40,465 bases of DNA from an uncultured Clostridium sp. GTDB lineage: Bacteria > Bacillota > Clostridia > TANB77 > CAG-508. The notes beneath the pieces were generated by a model that saw only the letters and a program-made list of their open reading frames with translations, was not told the DNA's origin and searched no databases. The stretch is taken from contig USEI01000014.1 in NCBI GenBank assembly GCA_900553685.1, positions 1-40,465 of the forward strand, given 5' to 3'. Position 1 is the first letter of the stretch, and the number at the start of each line of letters is the position of its first letter. The translations under genes and the position numbers were made by a program. Below, one piece after another: positions 26,345 through 35,386 of the stretch.

Positions 26345-26374
26345 ATATAGCTATTATATTAAGAGGTAAGTTAT

Positions 26375-26734
26375 ATGGAAAAAGATTTAAAAATATCTGA
26401 ATTAAAAGAAATGCAACTTAAACTTTATGAATTAAATAAAGAAAAGTGGAATGATATGGATCCTAGTCATGCAAAAGATCATATATTATATATGGTAGAA
26501 GAAATTGGTGAGTGTATTTCAATAATAAAAAAGAAAAAAATCGATAATGTAATGAATGATGAACATATAAGAAATAGGTTTATAGAAGAATTAAGTGATG
26601 TACTAATGTATTATATCGAAGTATTAAACAGATTAAATATATCAGCAGAGGAATTTACAAAAATTTACTTGGAAAAATATAATACCAATATGAACAGAAA
26701 TTATGAAGAAGAAAATAAGAAAAAATATGTATAG
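26375..26734 (+). CDS. MazG-like nucleotide pyrophosphohydrolase-domain protein
   Basis: A 119-residue all-alpha protein with the metal-binding pattern of the MazG/dUTPase-2 superfamily: MVEEIGECISIIKK (E-E-x2-E) near residue 45, then FIEELSDVLMYYIEVL (E-x2-D) near 75. Such proteins hydrolyse (d)NTPs to monophosphates and pyrophosphate. It lies between dnaK and dnaJ, an unusual insertion into the heat-shock operon, with a good GAGG site of its own. The substrate is unknown; being under heat-shock control is inferred only from position. Confidence 0.8.
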   Translation: MEKDLKISELKEMQLKLYELNKEKWNDMDPSHAKDHILYMVEEIGECISIIKKKKIDNVMNDEHIRNRFIEELSDVLMYYIEVLNRLNISAEEFTKIYLEKYNTNMNRNYEEENKKKYV

Positions 26735-26758
26735 AAACTCGGAGGGAAATGAAAGAAA

Positions 26759-27913
26759 ATGGCAGAAAAACGTGATTATTATGAGGTATTAGGAGTTGGA
26801 AGAAATGCAACTGATGAAGAGTTAAAAAAAGCTTATAGAAAACTTGCAAAAAAATATCATCCTGATGCAAATCCTGATAATAAAGCAGAAGCAGAAAAAA
26901 AATTTAAAGAAGTTAATGAAGCTTACGAAACTCTTTCAGATAAACAAAAAAGACAAATGTATGATCAATTTGGATTTAATGGACCACAAGGGTTTGGTGG
27001 AGGCCAAGGTGGATATTATTCTTATGGGTCTGGATTTGATGGTTTTGGAGGATTTTCAGACTTTGGCGATTTTGGCGATTTAGGAGATATTTTTTCATCA
27101 TTTTTTGGTGGAGGATCTTCAAGAAGTAGAAGTTCTAATGGTGTAAGAAAAGGTGCAGATTTGAAAGTTAATTTGGATATTACTTTTGAAGAAGCATATT
27201 CTGGAGTAGAAAAAGAAATTGGAATAAATAGAAATGAAAAATGTTCTTCATGTAATGGAACTGGAGCAAGAAGAGGAACAACTGTAGATAAATGTTCTGT
27301 ATGTAATGGAACAGGAAAAATTAGACAAGTAGTTACAACACCTTTTGGACAAATGTCTACACAAAAAGTTTGTAGTCAATGTGGTGGAACTGGTAAAATA
27401 ATAAAAGAACCTTGTCCAGATTGTAGAGGAAAAGGTATTGTTAAAAAATCTGTAAAATTAAAAGTAAAAATTCCTGAAGGAATTGATGAAGGTCAAACAA
27501 TAGTATTAAAAGGCGAGGGTGAAGTAGGTGCTAATGGTGGACCAAATGGAGATTTGTATATAGTAATTCATATAAAAAGACATAGCATATTTACTAGAAA
27601 AGCTGAACATGTACTTTGTGATGTTCCAATTACTTTTACAGCAGCAGCTTTAGGAGCAGAACTTGAAATTCCTATGGTAGATGGAACTAAAGAAAAGTTT
27701 AGAATTCCTGAAGGAACACAAACAGGGACTAAGTTTACTATAAAAAATAAAGGATTTAAAAGTGTTAACGGAAATTGGAGAGGAGATTTTGTATTTACTG
27801 TTATAGTTCAAACTCCAAAAAGATTAACTAGAGAACAAAGAGATTTATTAGCAGAACTTGCAAAAACTATGAATGAACAACCGCCAATAAGAAAAAGAGG
27901 AATTTTTGGATAG
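26759..27913 (+). CDS. dnaJ: chaperone protein DnaJ (Hsp40, type I)
   Basis: A 384-residue co-chaperone that stimulates DnaK's ATPase. The J domain (1-70) has [32 protein letters not shown] with the HPD motif near residues 34-36. The Gly/Phe-rich region spans about 75-125. Four zinc repeats ([32 protein letters not shown]) span about 160-225, followed by the C-terminal substrate-binding domains. GGAGG lies upstream of the ATG. It ends the hrcA operon and is followed by a strong terminator. Confidence 0.97.
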   Translation: MAEKRDYYEVLGVGRNATDEELKKAYRKLAKKYHPDANPDNKAEAEKKFKEVNEAYETLSDKQKRQMYDQFGFNGPQGFGGGQGGYYSYGSGFDGFGGFSDFGDFGDLGDIFSSFFGGGSSRSRSSNGVRKGADLKVNLDITFEEAYSGVEKEIGINRNEKCSSCNGTGARRGTTVDKCSVCNGTGKIRQVVTTPFGQMSTQKVCSQCGGTGKIIKEPCPDCRGKGIVKKSVKLKVKIPEGIDEGQTIVLKGEGEVGANGGPNGDLYIVIHIKRHSIFTRKAEHVLCDVPITFTAAALGAELEIPMVDGTKEKFRIPEGTQTGTKFTIKNKGFKSVNGNWRGDFVFTVIVQTPKRLTREQRDLLAELAKTMNEQPPIRKRGIFG

Positions 27914-27920
27914 AATTTTT

Positions 27921-27977
27921 AAGCTAACTAAATTATTGAAGTATATTTTATAGGACTTCATAATTAGTTAGCTTTTT
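27921..27977 (+). terminator. intrinsic terminator of the hrcA-dnaJ operon
   Basis: A long stem of about 20 bp with one or two unpaired bases (27921-27942 with 27955-27974), followed by a T run. Confidence 0.85.
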
Positions 27978-28053
27978 ATTACATTTTTGTCTTGTATTAA
28001 TATTTTTTAAATGATAGAATAATACAAACATATATTTGATAATAGAGGTTTTT

Positions 28054-29223
28054 ATGGATAGAGAAAAAGAGTATGCTTTAGTGTTAGCTGGAGGAGGAAC
28101 TAAAGGAGCGTATCAGGTAGGAGTATGGCAAGGGTTAAAAAAATTAAATATAAAAGTAAAAGCAATTGCAGGAGCTTCTATTGGAGCTTTAAATGGTGCA
28201 CTAATTTTACAAGATGATTTTGAAAAAATGCTAGAGTTATATGGAAGTGTTGCAATAAAAGATGTAATAAATATTACAGGTGAATTATCAAATGGTGATA
28301 ATTTATTTGATATAAAAAATATAAGAAAGCTTTTAGCTAAATTTATAAGTAATAAGGGGTTTGAAAATGAACCTTTAAAAGAATTAATAAATAAGTATAT
28401 AGACATTAATAAAATTTATGAGTCTAAAATAGATTTTGGCTTAACAACATATTCGGCGCAAAACAAAGTTCCATTACAATTATTTAAAAATGAAATACCT
28501 AAAAGTGAAATGGTGGACTTTTTACTTGCCAGTTCTTGTTTTCCCATTTATAAAGCACAAAAAGTAGGACAAATGGAATTAGTAGATGGAGGAATGTATG
28601 ATAATATTCCTATAAATATGCTTATTGAAAGAGGATATAAGAATATAATCGTAGCTGATATTAAAGGACCTGGTGCAAGTAGAAAAATAGTTGATAAACA
28701 TGTATATTTGAAAATAATATCACCAAAAGGAAATTTAGGTGGCACTTTTGAATTTAATAAACAGAAAATAAAAAATAATATAATACTTGGATATTTAGAT
28801 ACAATGAAAGCTTTCAATGAAATGCAAGGACATATATATTATTTTAAAGCAGAAGAATTTAACAAAATGCTTGAAGTTTTTAATCTTCAAACAATTTATG
28901 GACTAGAATCAGCTGCTAAAATATATGGTCTTAATTTATATCATGCATATAATATGCATGAATTTTTAGAATTATTATATACAAAACATAAAAAAACACA
29001 AGAAAAATATGAAATTATAAAAGATGATTTAATAAAAAAGCAAGTAAAGAATTGGAAGAAAAATTTAGAAAGCATTTTTGAGAATGAATATTCAATTAGC
29101 TTTGCAACAGACTTATATTTAGAAAGACCGTTTTCAAAGAAAATTAGATATGCTAAAAAGTTTTTAAAGAGCTATATAGAATCAGTAGAAGCTTTAATAG
29201 AGTTAGAAGATTATTTTAAATAA
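28054..29223 (+). CDS. patatin-like phospholipase family protein
   Basis: A 389-residue protein with an N-terminal patatin domain (about 1-200). It has the oxyanion loop LVLAGGGTKGAYQVGVWQGL, the nucleophile elbow AGASIGALNGAL (G-x-S-x-G) and the catalytic Asp in LVDGGMYDNIP. These features predict a serine acyl hydrolase. The C-terminal half is helical and charged, without recognisable domains, and no signal peptide is present. ATG 28054 follows AGAGG; the frame extends six codons further upstream from a TTG without a site. Substrate and partner are unknown; recD2 follows after a single base and may be co-transcribed. Confidence 0.88.
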   Translation: MDREKEYALVLAGGGTKGAYQVGVWQGLKKLNIKVKAIAGASIGALNGALILQDDFEKMLELYGSVAIKDVINITGELSNGDNLFDIKNIRKLLAKFISNKGFENEPLKELINKYIDINKIYESKIDFGLTTYSAQNKVPLQLFKNEIPKSEMVDFLLASSCFPIYKAQKVGQMELVDGGMYDNIPINMLIERGYKNIIVADIKGPGASRKIVDKHVYLKIISPKGNLGGTFEFNKQKIKNNIILGYLDTMKAFNEMQGHIYYFKAEEFNKMLEVFNLQTIYGLESAAKIYGLNLYHAYNMHEFLELLYTKHKKTQEKYEIIKDDLIKKQVKNWKKNLESIFENEYSISFATDLYLERPFSKKIRYAKKFLKSYIESVEALIELEDYFK

Positions 29224-29236
29224 ATTGGAGAAAAAA

Positions 29237-31463
29237 TTGGAAATAATAGGACAAATAGAAGAATTTATATATCAAAATGAATCAAATAATTATTCAATAG
29301 CAGTATTTTCTTTAGAGGAAAGTAATGATGTGATAACTGTTGTAGGATATTTGCCATTTATTACAGTTGGCGATACTTTGAAATTAAAAGGAAAGTTTGT
29401 AATTCATCAAGAATATGGTGAACAATTTAAAATAGATACTTTTGAAAAAATGATGCCTAAAAGTGCAGCTGCTCTAGAAAAATATTTGGCTAGTGGAACT
29501 ATAAAAGGAATTGGACCAGCAACAGCTAGAAAAATTGTTGATAAATTTGGAGAAGATACTTTAAATATATTTAAATTTGAACCTATGAGACTTTCTGAAA
29601 TTAAAGGAATTTCAAAAGATAAAGCTTATGAAATAGGCGAAGAATTTAATGAAAAATGGGAAGTATGGCAAATAGTAAGTTTTTTGGAGAATTTTGGAAT
29701 TGGTGCTAATAACAGTAAAAAGGTTTATGATGCTTTAGGAATTAATGCTGTAGAAAAAATTCAAGAAAATCCATATATTTTAGTAGATATTGTATATGGG
29801 GTTAATTTTAATAATATAGATAAAATTGCTATGCAAATAGGGATACCACTAGATAGTGATTATAGAATTAAAAGTGGTATAAAATATGCACTTTTAATTG
29901 CAAGTTATAATGGAAATACATGTGTTCAAAAAGAAAATTTAATAACTTATGTAAAAAATATTTTGGAAGTAGACGAAGATAGAATAGAAGATAATCTAAT
30001 AAATTTAGAAGTAACTTCAGAAATACATACAGTTAATCAGGATGAAATTACTTGGGTATTTTTGGAACCTTTATATAAAGCAGAGCAAAATATAGCTCAA
30101 AAATTAGTCGCTTTAAGAGATTTTAATAATGTAAAATATATTAAAAATTTTGAAAATGAAATCAGAAAATATGAAGATAAACTAGCTATTGAACTTTCAG
30201 AAAAGCAATTTGATGCTATAAAACAAGTTAATGAAAATAATGTATGTATAATTACTGGTGGACCTGGAACTGGAAAAACAACTATTATTAAATTTATGAT
30301 TGAAATTTATAAGGCCCATAAGAAAAAAGTAGTTTTATGTGCACCAACAGGAAGAGCTGCTAAAAGAATGAGTGAAACTACTGGAGAAGATGCCAAAACT
30401 ATTCATAGACTACTTGAAATAGGAAAATTTGAAGAAGATAAACTAGGAAGTATTGATACAGATGTTACTCCAGTAGATGCAGATATTTTAGTAGTAGATG
30501 AGATGTCCATGGTAGATGTATTTTTAATGAATTATTTATCAAAAGCAATATTTTTAGGTACAAAAGTAATTTTTGTAGGTGATCCAAATCAACTTCCATC
30601 AGTCGGTCCAGGAAGTATTTTGAAAGATTTAATTGATTCAGAAAAATTTAAAATTGTTAAACTAAATAAAATTTTTAGACAAGCTGCTAAAAGTAAAATT
30701 ATTGTTAATGCGCATAATGTAAATAATGGAATAAATTTTATAGGCAATAAAAATTATGAAGAAAATTCAGAAAATGATTTTTTTTATATAAATGAATCAA
30801 ATCAAGATAAAATCTTGTATCAAATACTTTCTTTATGTAAAGAAAGATTAAAAAATTATGGGGATTATGAATTTTTTAAAAGTATCCAAGTTCTAACTCC
30901 AACTAAAAAAGGAAAGTTGGGTACAAGAGAACTAAATAAGTGTTTACAAGCGGAACTAAATCCTAAGGTAGAAGGTATTGAAGAAAAGACTTATGGGGAT
31001 GTGATTTTTAGAGAAGGCGATAGAGTAATGCAGATAAAAAATAATTATGATATTTATTGGGAAAAAGGTAGCAGGGATAACTTAAAAACTTATGAAGCAG
31101 GTACTCGGAGTATTTAATGGAGAAATTGGTAGAATATCAAAGATAAATCTTGAAGAAAGACAAGTGCAAGTTGAATTTGATGATGGAAAAATCACTTGGT
31201 ATGCTTTTTCAGAACTTGACCAACTAGATCATGCATATAGTATAACAATTCATAAAGCACAAGGTAGTGAATTTGATGTTGTAATTTTAGTTATTCCACA
31301 ATCTTCAAATATGTTACTTACAAGAAATTTATTATATACTGGATTAACTAGGGCAAAAAAACTTTTGATAGTTATAGGCAATAAAAATTTAATTGAATTT
31401 ATGATAAATAATTGTGATATGAAGAAAAGAAATACTGGATTAAAGATTAAATTTGATAAATAA
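29237..31463 (+). CDS. recD2: RecD2-type DNA helicase, needing a +1 frameshift
   Basis: SF1B helicase of the RecD2/YrrC family, 741 residues if the ribosome moves +1 at CGG 31106-31108. The first frame runs to TAA 31115 and contains the N-terminal OB and HhH region (KGIGPATARKIVDKFG), Walker A ITGGPGTGKTTII, motif II VDEMSMVD, and GDPNQLPSVGPGSILKDL. The second frame begins GVFNGEIG and contains motifs V/VI (AYSITIHKAQGSEFD, NLLYTGLTRAKK). Homologues read GTGxFNGxIG, so ACT-(C)-GGA gives exactly T-G with nothing lost. Start at TTG 29237 has GGAGA six bases upstream; TTG 29225 is an alternative. Without the shift the helicase lacks its last motifs. Confidence 0.9.
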
Positions 31464-31495
31464 TTAATATTAATAATATAATATATTACATAAAT

Positions 31496-31552
31496 AAAAT
31501 AATTGTTATTAAACTTATTACTTTAGTAAAAGTTTGATAACAATTATTTTAT
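31496..31552. terminator. bidirectional intrinsic terminator
   Basis: A long AT-rich stem (about 21-25 bp, arms 31496-31521 and 31526-31550) with A and T runs on its outer sides, between the convergent recD2 and inositol-monophosphatase-family genes. Confidence 0.85.
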
Positions 31553-31618
31553 TATATGATGAAAAACTTTTTTGAAATTATCTTTATATGAAGGATTTAT
31601 TTAAAATATAAATAAATT

Positions 31619-32500
31619 TTATTTTTGTATATATAAAATTTTCTTTTCTGAGAACTTATATATGGTGTATAATTCATCTATTAGTTTTTCTGAACCACTA
31701 GCAATAAATGCGATACTAGCATTAGGGTTTGATAACGTATTGATATTTAGAGGTTTTCCATCTTTTCCAACAATTTCTCCTCCAAGTTCTCTTAAAATAC
31801 AAGTAGCAGCAGCTATATCCCAAACTCTAACTTCAGTGTGCCATGTTGCAGCATTAAAATCGTTAGGTCTATTTTCTTTACCAAGAGCTGTTTTTAATAT
31901 GTCTAAAGATATAGGACCGATTGTTTTTAGACTAGCTCCATTATGATATAATTGTGAACTCATTTCTTTTGTTATTTCATATGCATAATTTCCATAAGGC
32001 ATATCAAAACTTATAGGTGATTTTTTTATTGTATTATAAGAATATACTGGTTTATTTACAGGAATTTTGTTTGTAATATCTTCATCAAAACATTCAGTTA
32101 CACCAATTCCGGAAATACCAGTATATATTTTATGAGATAAAACGTCATATATTATACCAGAAGCTAATTCACTATCTTTAATAATTCCAATAGATACTGT
32201 ATGTGGCCAATTATTCGTGAAGTTTGTTGTTCCATCTAATGGATCCACAATAAATTTTAGTTTGTTATTAATAGGAAATAACTGATTTTCAGACTCTTCT
32301 GCTATAATAGAGGAATCTGGAAACAGGGTTAATAAACTATTTTTTATGAATTCATTTAGTTTGATGTCAATAGAAGTAACGAAATTTGCAACTCCATTTT
32401 TTTCAGAAATTTCTAAATATTTCTTTTCTGAATTTAAAATTTTTTTTATTTTTGGAAAAAGTGATAATGTTTTAGAGGTTATATTACATATTTTGTCCAT
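31619..32500 (-). CDS. inositol monophosphatase family protein
   Basis: A 293-residue Mg-dependent, Li-sensitive-type sugar/nucleotide phosphatase. It shows the metal motifs in order: IIAEESE (Glu in the GEE-type position), FIVDPLDGTTNF (DPxDGT, residues about 88-99) and VRVWDIAAATCILRELGGEIV (WDxAAG-like, here WDIAAA). The family includes inositol-1-phosphatase, fructose-1,6-bisphosphatase IV and CysQ; the substrate cannot be told from sequence. It is transcribed against its neighbours. The ATG at 32500 has AAGGAAAGG upstream on the reverse strand. Confidence 0.85.
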   Translation of the reverse strand: MDKICNITSKTLSLFPKIKKILNSEKKYLEISEKNGVANFVTSIDIKLNEFIKNSLLTLFPDSSIIAEESENQLFPINNKLKFIVDPLDGTTNFTNNWPHTVSIGIIKDSELASGIIYDVLSHKIYTGISGIGVTECFDEDITNKIPVNKPVYSYNTIKKSPISFDMPYGNYAYEITKEMSSQLYHNGASLKTIGPISLDILKTALGKENRPNDFNAATWHTEVRVWDIAAATCILRELGGEIVGKDGKPLNINTLSNPNASIAFIASGSEKLIDELYTIYKFSEKKILYIQK

Positions 32501-32657
32501 ATTTAAAACCTTTCCTTAAGCAAAATTTAAGATATAGAATTTTGACATGCATAAAAAAACAAGTAGTCTATATTTATAATTAATTTTACTCAATTTTTAA
32601 AGTCATTAATAAAATTATAGAATAAAAATATTTTTATGTAAAGTATAATAAATTAGA

Positions 32658-32683
32658 TGTCGAAAACATATTACAATACGACA
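32658..32683. promoter_or_regulatory. Spo0A boxes upstream of the spoIIA operon
   Basis: TGTCGAA (32658-32664) is an exact 0A-box core, and TACGACA (32677-32683) is the reverse orientation with one mismatch. Both lie about 40-70 bases upstream of the SigH-type -10, the position expected for activation by phosphorylated Spo0A. Confidence 0.65.
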
Positions 32684-32702
32684 AAACTTCTATTTTTTCA
32701 TC

Positions 32703-32731
32703 GAAGGATATTTTTTAAAAAATTAGAATAT
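32703..32731 (+). promoter_or_regulatory. SigH-type promoter of the spoIIA operon
   Basis: GAAGGATAT (fits RnAGGAwWW), an 11-base spacer and TTAGAATAT (fits RnnGAATww except the first base). The spoIIA operon of Bacillus is read by SigH with Spo0A, so position and sequence agree. Confidence 0.65.
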
Positions 32732-32763
32732 TATTATATCAAAATATAAAGGAGGGAAAAATA

Positions 32764-33096
32764 TTGATTGTTAAACATTTTATTGAGGACAAGATATTAC
32801 TTTTTCAAATTACAGAAGAATTAGATCATCATAATTCTGAAAGAATAAGAAATAGGGCAGATTATGAAATTCAAAGATTTATGCCTAAAAGAGTAATTTT
32901 TGATTTTAAAAAAGTTAGTTTTATGGATAGTGCTGGTATTGGTTTAATAATAGGAAGATATAAACAGACTAATTGTTTTGGAGGTAAATTAGAAGTTGTA
33001 AATGTTAATTCTAAAATAAGAAAAGTTTTCGAAATGTCTGGTATTTTAAATATTATACCAATTCTTGATGATTTTGAAGTAGAAAAAATAAGTTAA
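32764..33096 (+). CDS. spoIIAA: anti-sigma F factor antagonist SpoIIAA
   Basis: A 110-residue STAS-domain protein. RVIFDFKKVSFMDSAGIGLIIGRYK carries the regulatory serine in the DSAGIG motif, which SpoIIAB phosphorylates; unphosphorylated protein captures SpoIIAB and frees SigF. The start is TTG 32764 after GGAGGG; no ATG is nearby. It is the first gene of spoIIAA-spoIIAB-sigF, downstream of Spo0A boxes and a SigH-type promoter. Confidence 0.93.
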   Translation: MIVKHFIEDKILLFQITEELDHHNSERIRNRADYEIQRFMPKRVIFDFKKVSFMDSAGIGLIIGRYKQTNCFGGKLEVVNVNSKIRKVFEMSGILNIIPILDDFEVEKIS

Positions 33097-33142
33097 AGGT
33101 TATAGAAAATCCTAATAAAAATCTAAATTTATAGAAAAGGAG

Positions 33143-33161
33143 ATATGATTAAAAATCATAT
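33143..33161 (+). promoter_or_regulatory. hairpin between Shine-Dalgarno and start of spoIIAB
   Basis: A perfect 8-bp stem (ATATGATT with AATCATAT, 3-base loop) begins immediately after AAAAGGAG (33135-33142) and ends seven bases before ATG 33169. With the hairpin folded, the Shine-Dalgarno to start distance becomes normal (seven bases) instead of 26. A 6-codon ATG...TAA frame (33145-33165) overlaps it. Confidence 0.6.
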
Positions 33162-33168
33162 ATAAATT

Positions 33169-33609
33169 ATGGATAAAAATATAAAAAATGAAATGAAAAT
33201 AGAATTTGCAAGTAAGTCTGCAAATGAAGCTTTTGCAAGAATAGCGGTTGCAGCTTTTGCATCTCAATTAGATCCTACAATAGAGGAAATTGCAGATATT
33301 AAAACTTCAGTATCTGAAGCTGTTACTAATTCAATTATTCATGCGTATCCAAATAAAGATGGAATAGTTAAGCTAAGAGCAATATTAACAGAAGATGAAA
33401 TTGAAATTGAAGTTTCAGATACTGGAGAGGGAATAGAAAATATAAAAGAGGCAAGAGAACCTTTATATACTACAAAAAGTAATTTAGAAAGATCTGGAAT
33501 GGGTTTTACAATTATGGAAAATTTTATGGACAACCTTAAAGTAGAATCGATTGTGGGTTTAGGTACTAAAGTTACAATGAATAAGAAAATAAAAAAAACA
33601 GAAAATTAG
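33169..33609 (+). CDS. spoIIAB: anti-sigma F factor / serine kinase SpoIIAB
   Basis: A 146-residue GHKL-fold protein that binds and inhibits SigF and phosphorylates SpoIIAA. It has the N-box IKTSVSEAVTNSIIHAY, the G1 box IEVSDTGEGI and the G2 region RSGMGFTIMENFMD with G-x-G-T(K) at LGTKVTM. It shows the Bergerat ATP site in full. Its Shine-Dalgarno lies 26 bases upstream of ATG 33169, with a stable hairpin between them. It lies between spoIIAA and sigF. Confidence 0.94.
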   Translation: MDKNIKNEMKIEFASKSANEAFARIAVAAFASQLDPTIEEIADIKTSVSEAVTNSIIHAYPNKDGIVKLRAILTEDEIEIEVSDTGEGIENIKEAREPLYTTKSNLERSGMGFTIMENFMDNLKVESIVGLGTKVTMNKKIKKTEN

Positions 33610-33633
33610 AAAGTACATATTAAGGGGGAAAAA

Positions 33634-34348
33634 ATGTGCGAGAAAAATAGAACTCTTATTGTACTAGCACAGCAAGGTGATAAAGAAATATTAGCACAAA
33701 TTTTAGAGGAAAATAAACGGTCTTATATGGAATATAGTTAAAAGATTTTTAGGAAGAGGATATGAAGCAGATGATTTATATCAAATTGCTTGCATAGGTT
33801 TTATTGAAGCAATACAGAGATTTAAGTTTGAATATAATGTCAAATTATCTACATATTCAGTTCAATATATGATAGGTGAAATAAAAAAATTCTTGAGAGA
33901 TGATGGAATTATAAGAATTAGTAGAAGCGTAAAAGAACTTGGAATAAAAATTAAAGAATTAGAAAAAATTTATATGGCAAAAACAGGAGAATCTTTATGT
34001 ATTACTAGATTATCAGAAATTTTAGAACTTCCAGAAGAAACAATATATATGGCAATGGAAGCTATGCAAAATGTAGAATCAATAAATGCTAAGGTAGATA
34101 GTGAAGGAAAGGAAATTGTGGATTTAGTGTCAACAGGAATTGATGAACAAGCTAAAATTGTGGATAAAATAACTATTTTAGATATGATAAAAAAATTAAA
34201 TAGTAGAGATAGACAAATTATAAATTTAAGATATTTTAAAGATAAAACACAGACACAAGTTGCAAAAATATTAGGTATTTCACAAGTTCATGTTTCTAGA
34301 ATTGAAAAGAAAATTCTAAATGAATTCAGAAATAAACTATTAGCATAG
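33634..34348 (+). CDS. sigF: forespore sigma factor SigF, needing a +1 frameshift
   Basis: A sporulation sigma factor of about 237 residues if read with a +1 shift at CGG 33718-33720. The zero frame starts at ATG 33634 (GGGGGA site) with RTLIVLAQQGDKEILAQILEENK and stops at TAA seven codons after the CGG. The +1 frame continues GLIWNIVKRFLGRGYEADDLYQIACIGFIEAI (regions 2.1-2.2), MIGEIKKFLRDDG, VSRSVKELG, and region 4 HTH TQTQVAKILGISQVHVSRIEKKIL. Alignment with Bacillus SigF (EKNMRLVWSV) shows no residue missing at the junction. Position after spoIIAB is canonical. Without a shift, only a 35-residue peptide is made and SigF would be absent. Confidence 0.9.
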
Positions 34349-34357
34349 GAGATTAAT

Positions 34358-35332
34358 TTGAAAAAAATATTATTTTATTTTATTTTTATAATTATATTAA
34401 TTTTTACAATGCCAATTCTTTTTACAAATCAGTTTAATACTAAAGAAGTAGTATCAGAAAAGGTTGAAGAAGAGAAATTTGATTATGGAGAATATAGCAA
34501 TATAAAACTATTACATACAGATACTGGAATAGTAGAAGATATGGATTTAGATACTTATTTGTATGGAGTAGTTGCAAGTGAAATGCCAGCAAATTTTGAA
34601 ATAGAAGCTCTAAAAGCACAAGCTGTTGTTGCAAGAACATATACTATTTATCAAATAAAAAACGGTGGTAAACATAAAGGAGTAGCAAGTGTTTGTGATA
34701 GCGCTTTATGTTGTCAAGCTTGGATTTCAAAAGAAAATAGATTAGCAAGATGGGAAGAAAATGTAAGAGAAGAATATTGGAACAAAATAACTCAAGCTGT
34801 AAACTCAACAAAAGGAAAATTAATTTTATATAATAATGAGCCAATTAATGCTTTATTTCATAGTAATAGCGGAGGAAGAACAGAACTTTCTATAAATGTA
34901 TGGGGAGGAGATCTTCCGTATTTTAGGTCAGTTGAAACAGCTGGAGAAGAAAATTATAGTTCATATAGCTCAGAACTAGAAATCTCAAAAGATGAATTAA
35001 TAAAAAGAATGTTAGAAAAATATTCTGGATTTGAGATTGACTTTGATAAATCAGATTGTATAAAAATATTAGAATATACTGAAAATGGAAGAGTAAAGAA
35101 AATGTTAATTGGAAATACGGAAATTTCTGGAGTGGATGCAAGAAGTATATTTGGATTAAAATCTACAAATTTTAAATTTGAAATTATAGGAGATAAAATA
35201 AGATTTTCAGTAATAGGATATGGTCATGGTGTGGGATTAAGTCAGTGTGGAAGTGATGCATTAGCAAAATCTGGAAAAAAATTTGATGAAATAATAAAAC
35301 ATTATTACAAAGATGTGGAAATTAGTGAATAA
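34358..35332 (+). CDS. spoIID: stage II sporulation protein SpoIID
   Basis: A 324-residue membrane-anchored lytic transglycosylase needed for septal peptidoglycan thinning and engulfment. N-terminal helix (about 3-24), then the SpoIID domain: MDLDTYLYGVVASEMPANFEIEALKAQAVVARTYTIYQI with the catalytic-region Glu in SEMP, NALFHSNSGGRTE, and the C-terminal GYGHGVGLSQCGSDALAKSGKKFDEIIKHYY. The start is TTG 34358 with AGGAGA just upstream. It directly follows sigF and precedes the spoIIQ-like gene, a common clostridial arrangement in which forespore and engulfment genes are grouped. Confidence 0.92.
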   Translation: MKKILFYFIFIIILIFTMPILFTNQFNTKEVVSEKVEEEKFDYGEYSNIKLLHTDTGIVEDMDLDTYLYGVVASEMPANFEIEALKAQAVVARTYTIYQIKNGGKHKGVASVCDSALCCQAWISKENRLARWEENVREEYWNKITQAVNSTKGKLILYNNEPINALFHSNSGGRTELSINVWGGDLPYFRSVETAGEENYSSYSSELEISKDELIKRMLEKYSGFEIDFDKSDCIKILEYTENGRVKKMLIGNTEISGVDARSIFGLKSTNFKFEIIGDKIRFSVIGYGHGVGLSQCGSDALAKSGKKFDEIIKHYYKDVEISE

Positions 35333-35386
35333 TCTTCAAAAAAATGCAAATACTTATAATAGTTATTTACTTAGATGGAGGTTTTT

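Noticed and set aside
31106..33720. Reassignment of CGG to another amino acid or to stop
   Set aside because: A changed meaning of CGG would not restore the frame; both genes need a one-base move and homologues have no extra residue at the site.
31081..33725. Simple homopolymer sequencing errors as cause of both frameshifts
   Set aside because: The recD2 site (TACTCGGAG) has no homopolymer, and both events sharing the rarest codon is hard to explain by error. It stays possible for sigF, which has an AAA run.
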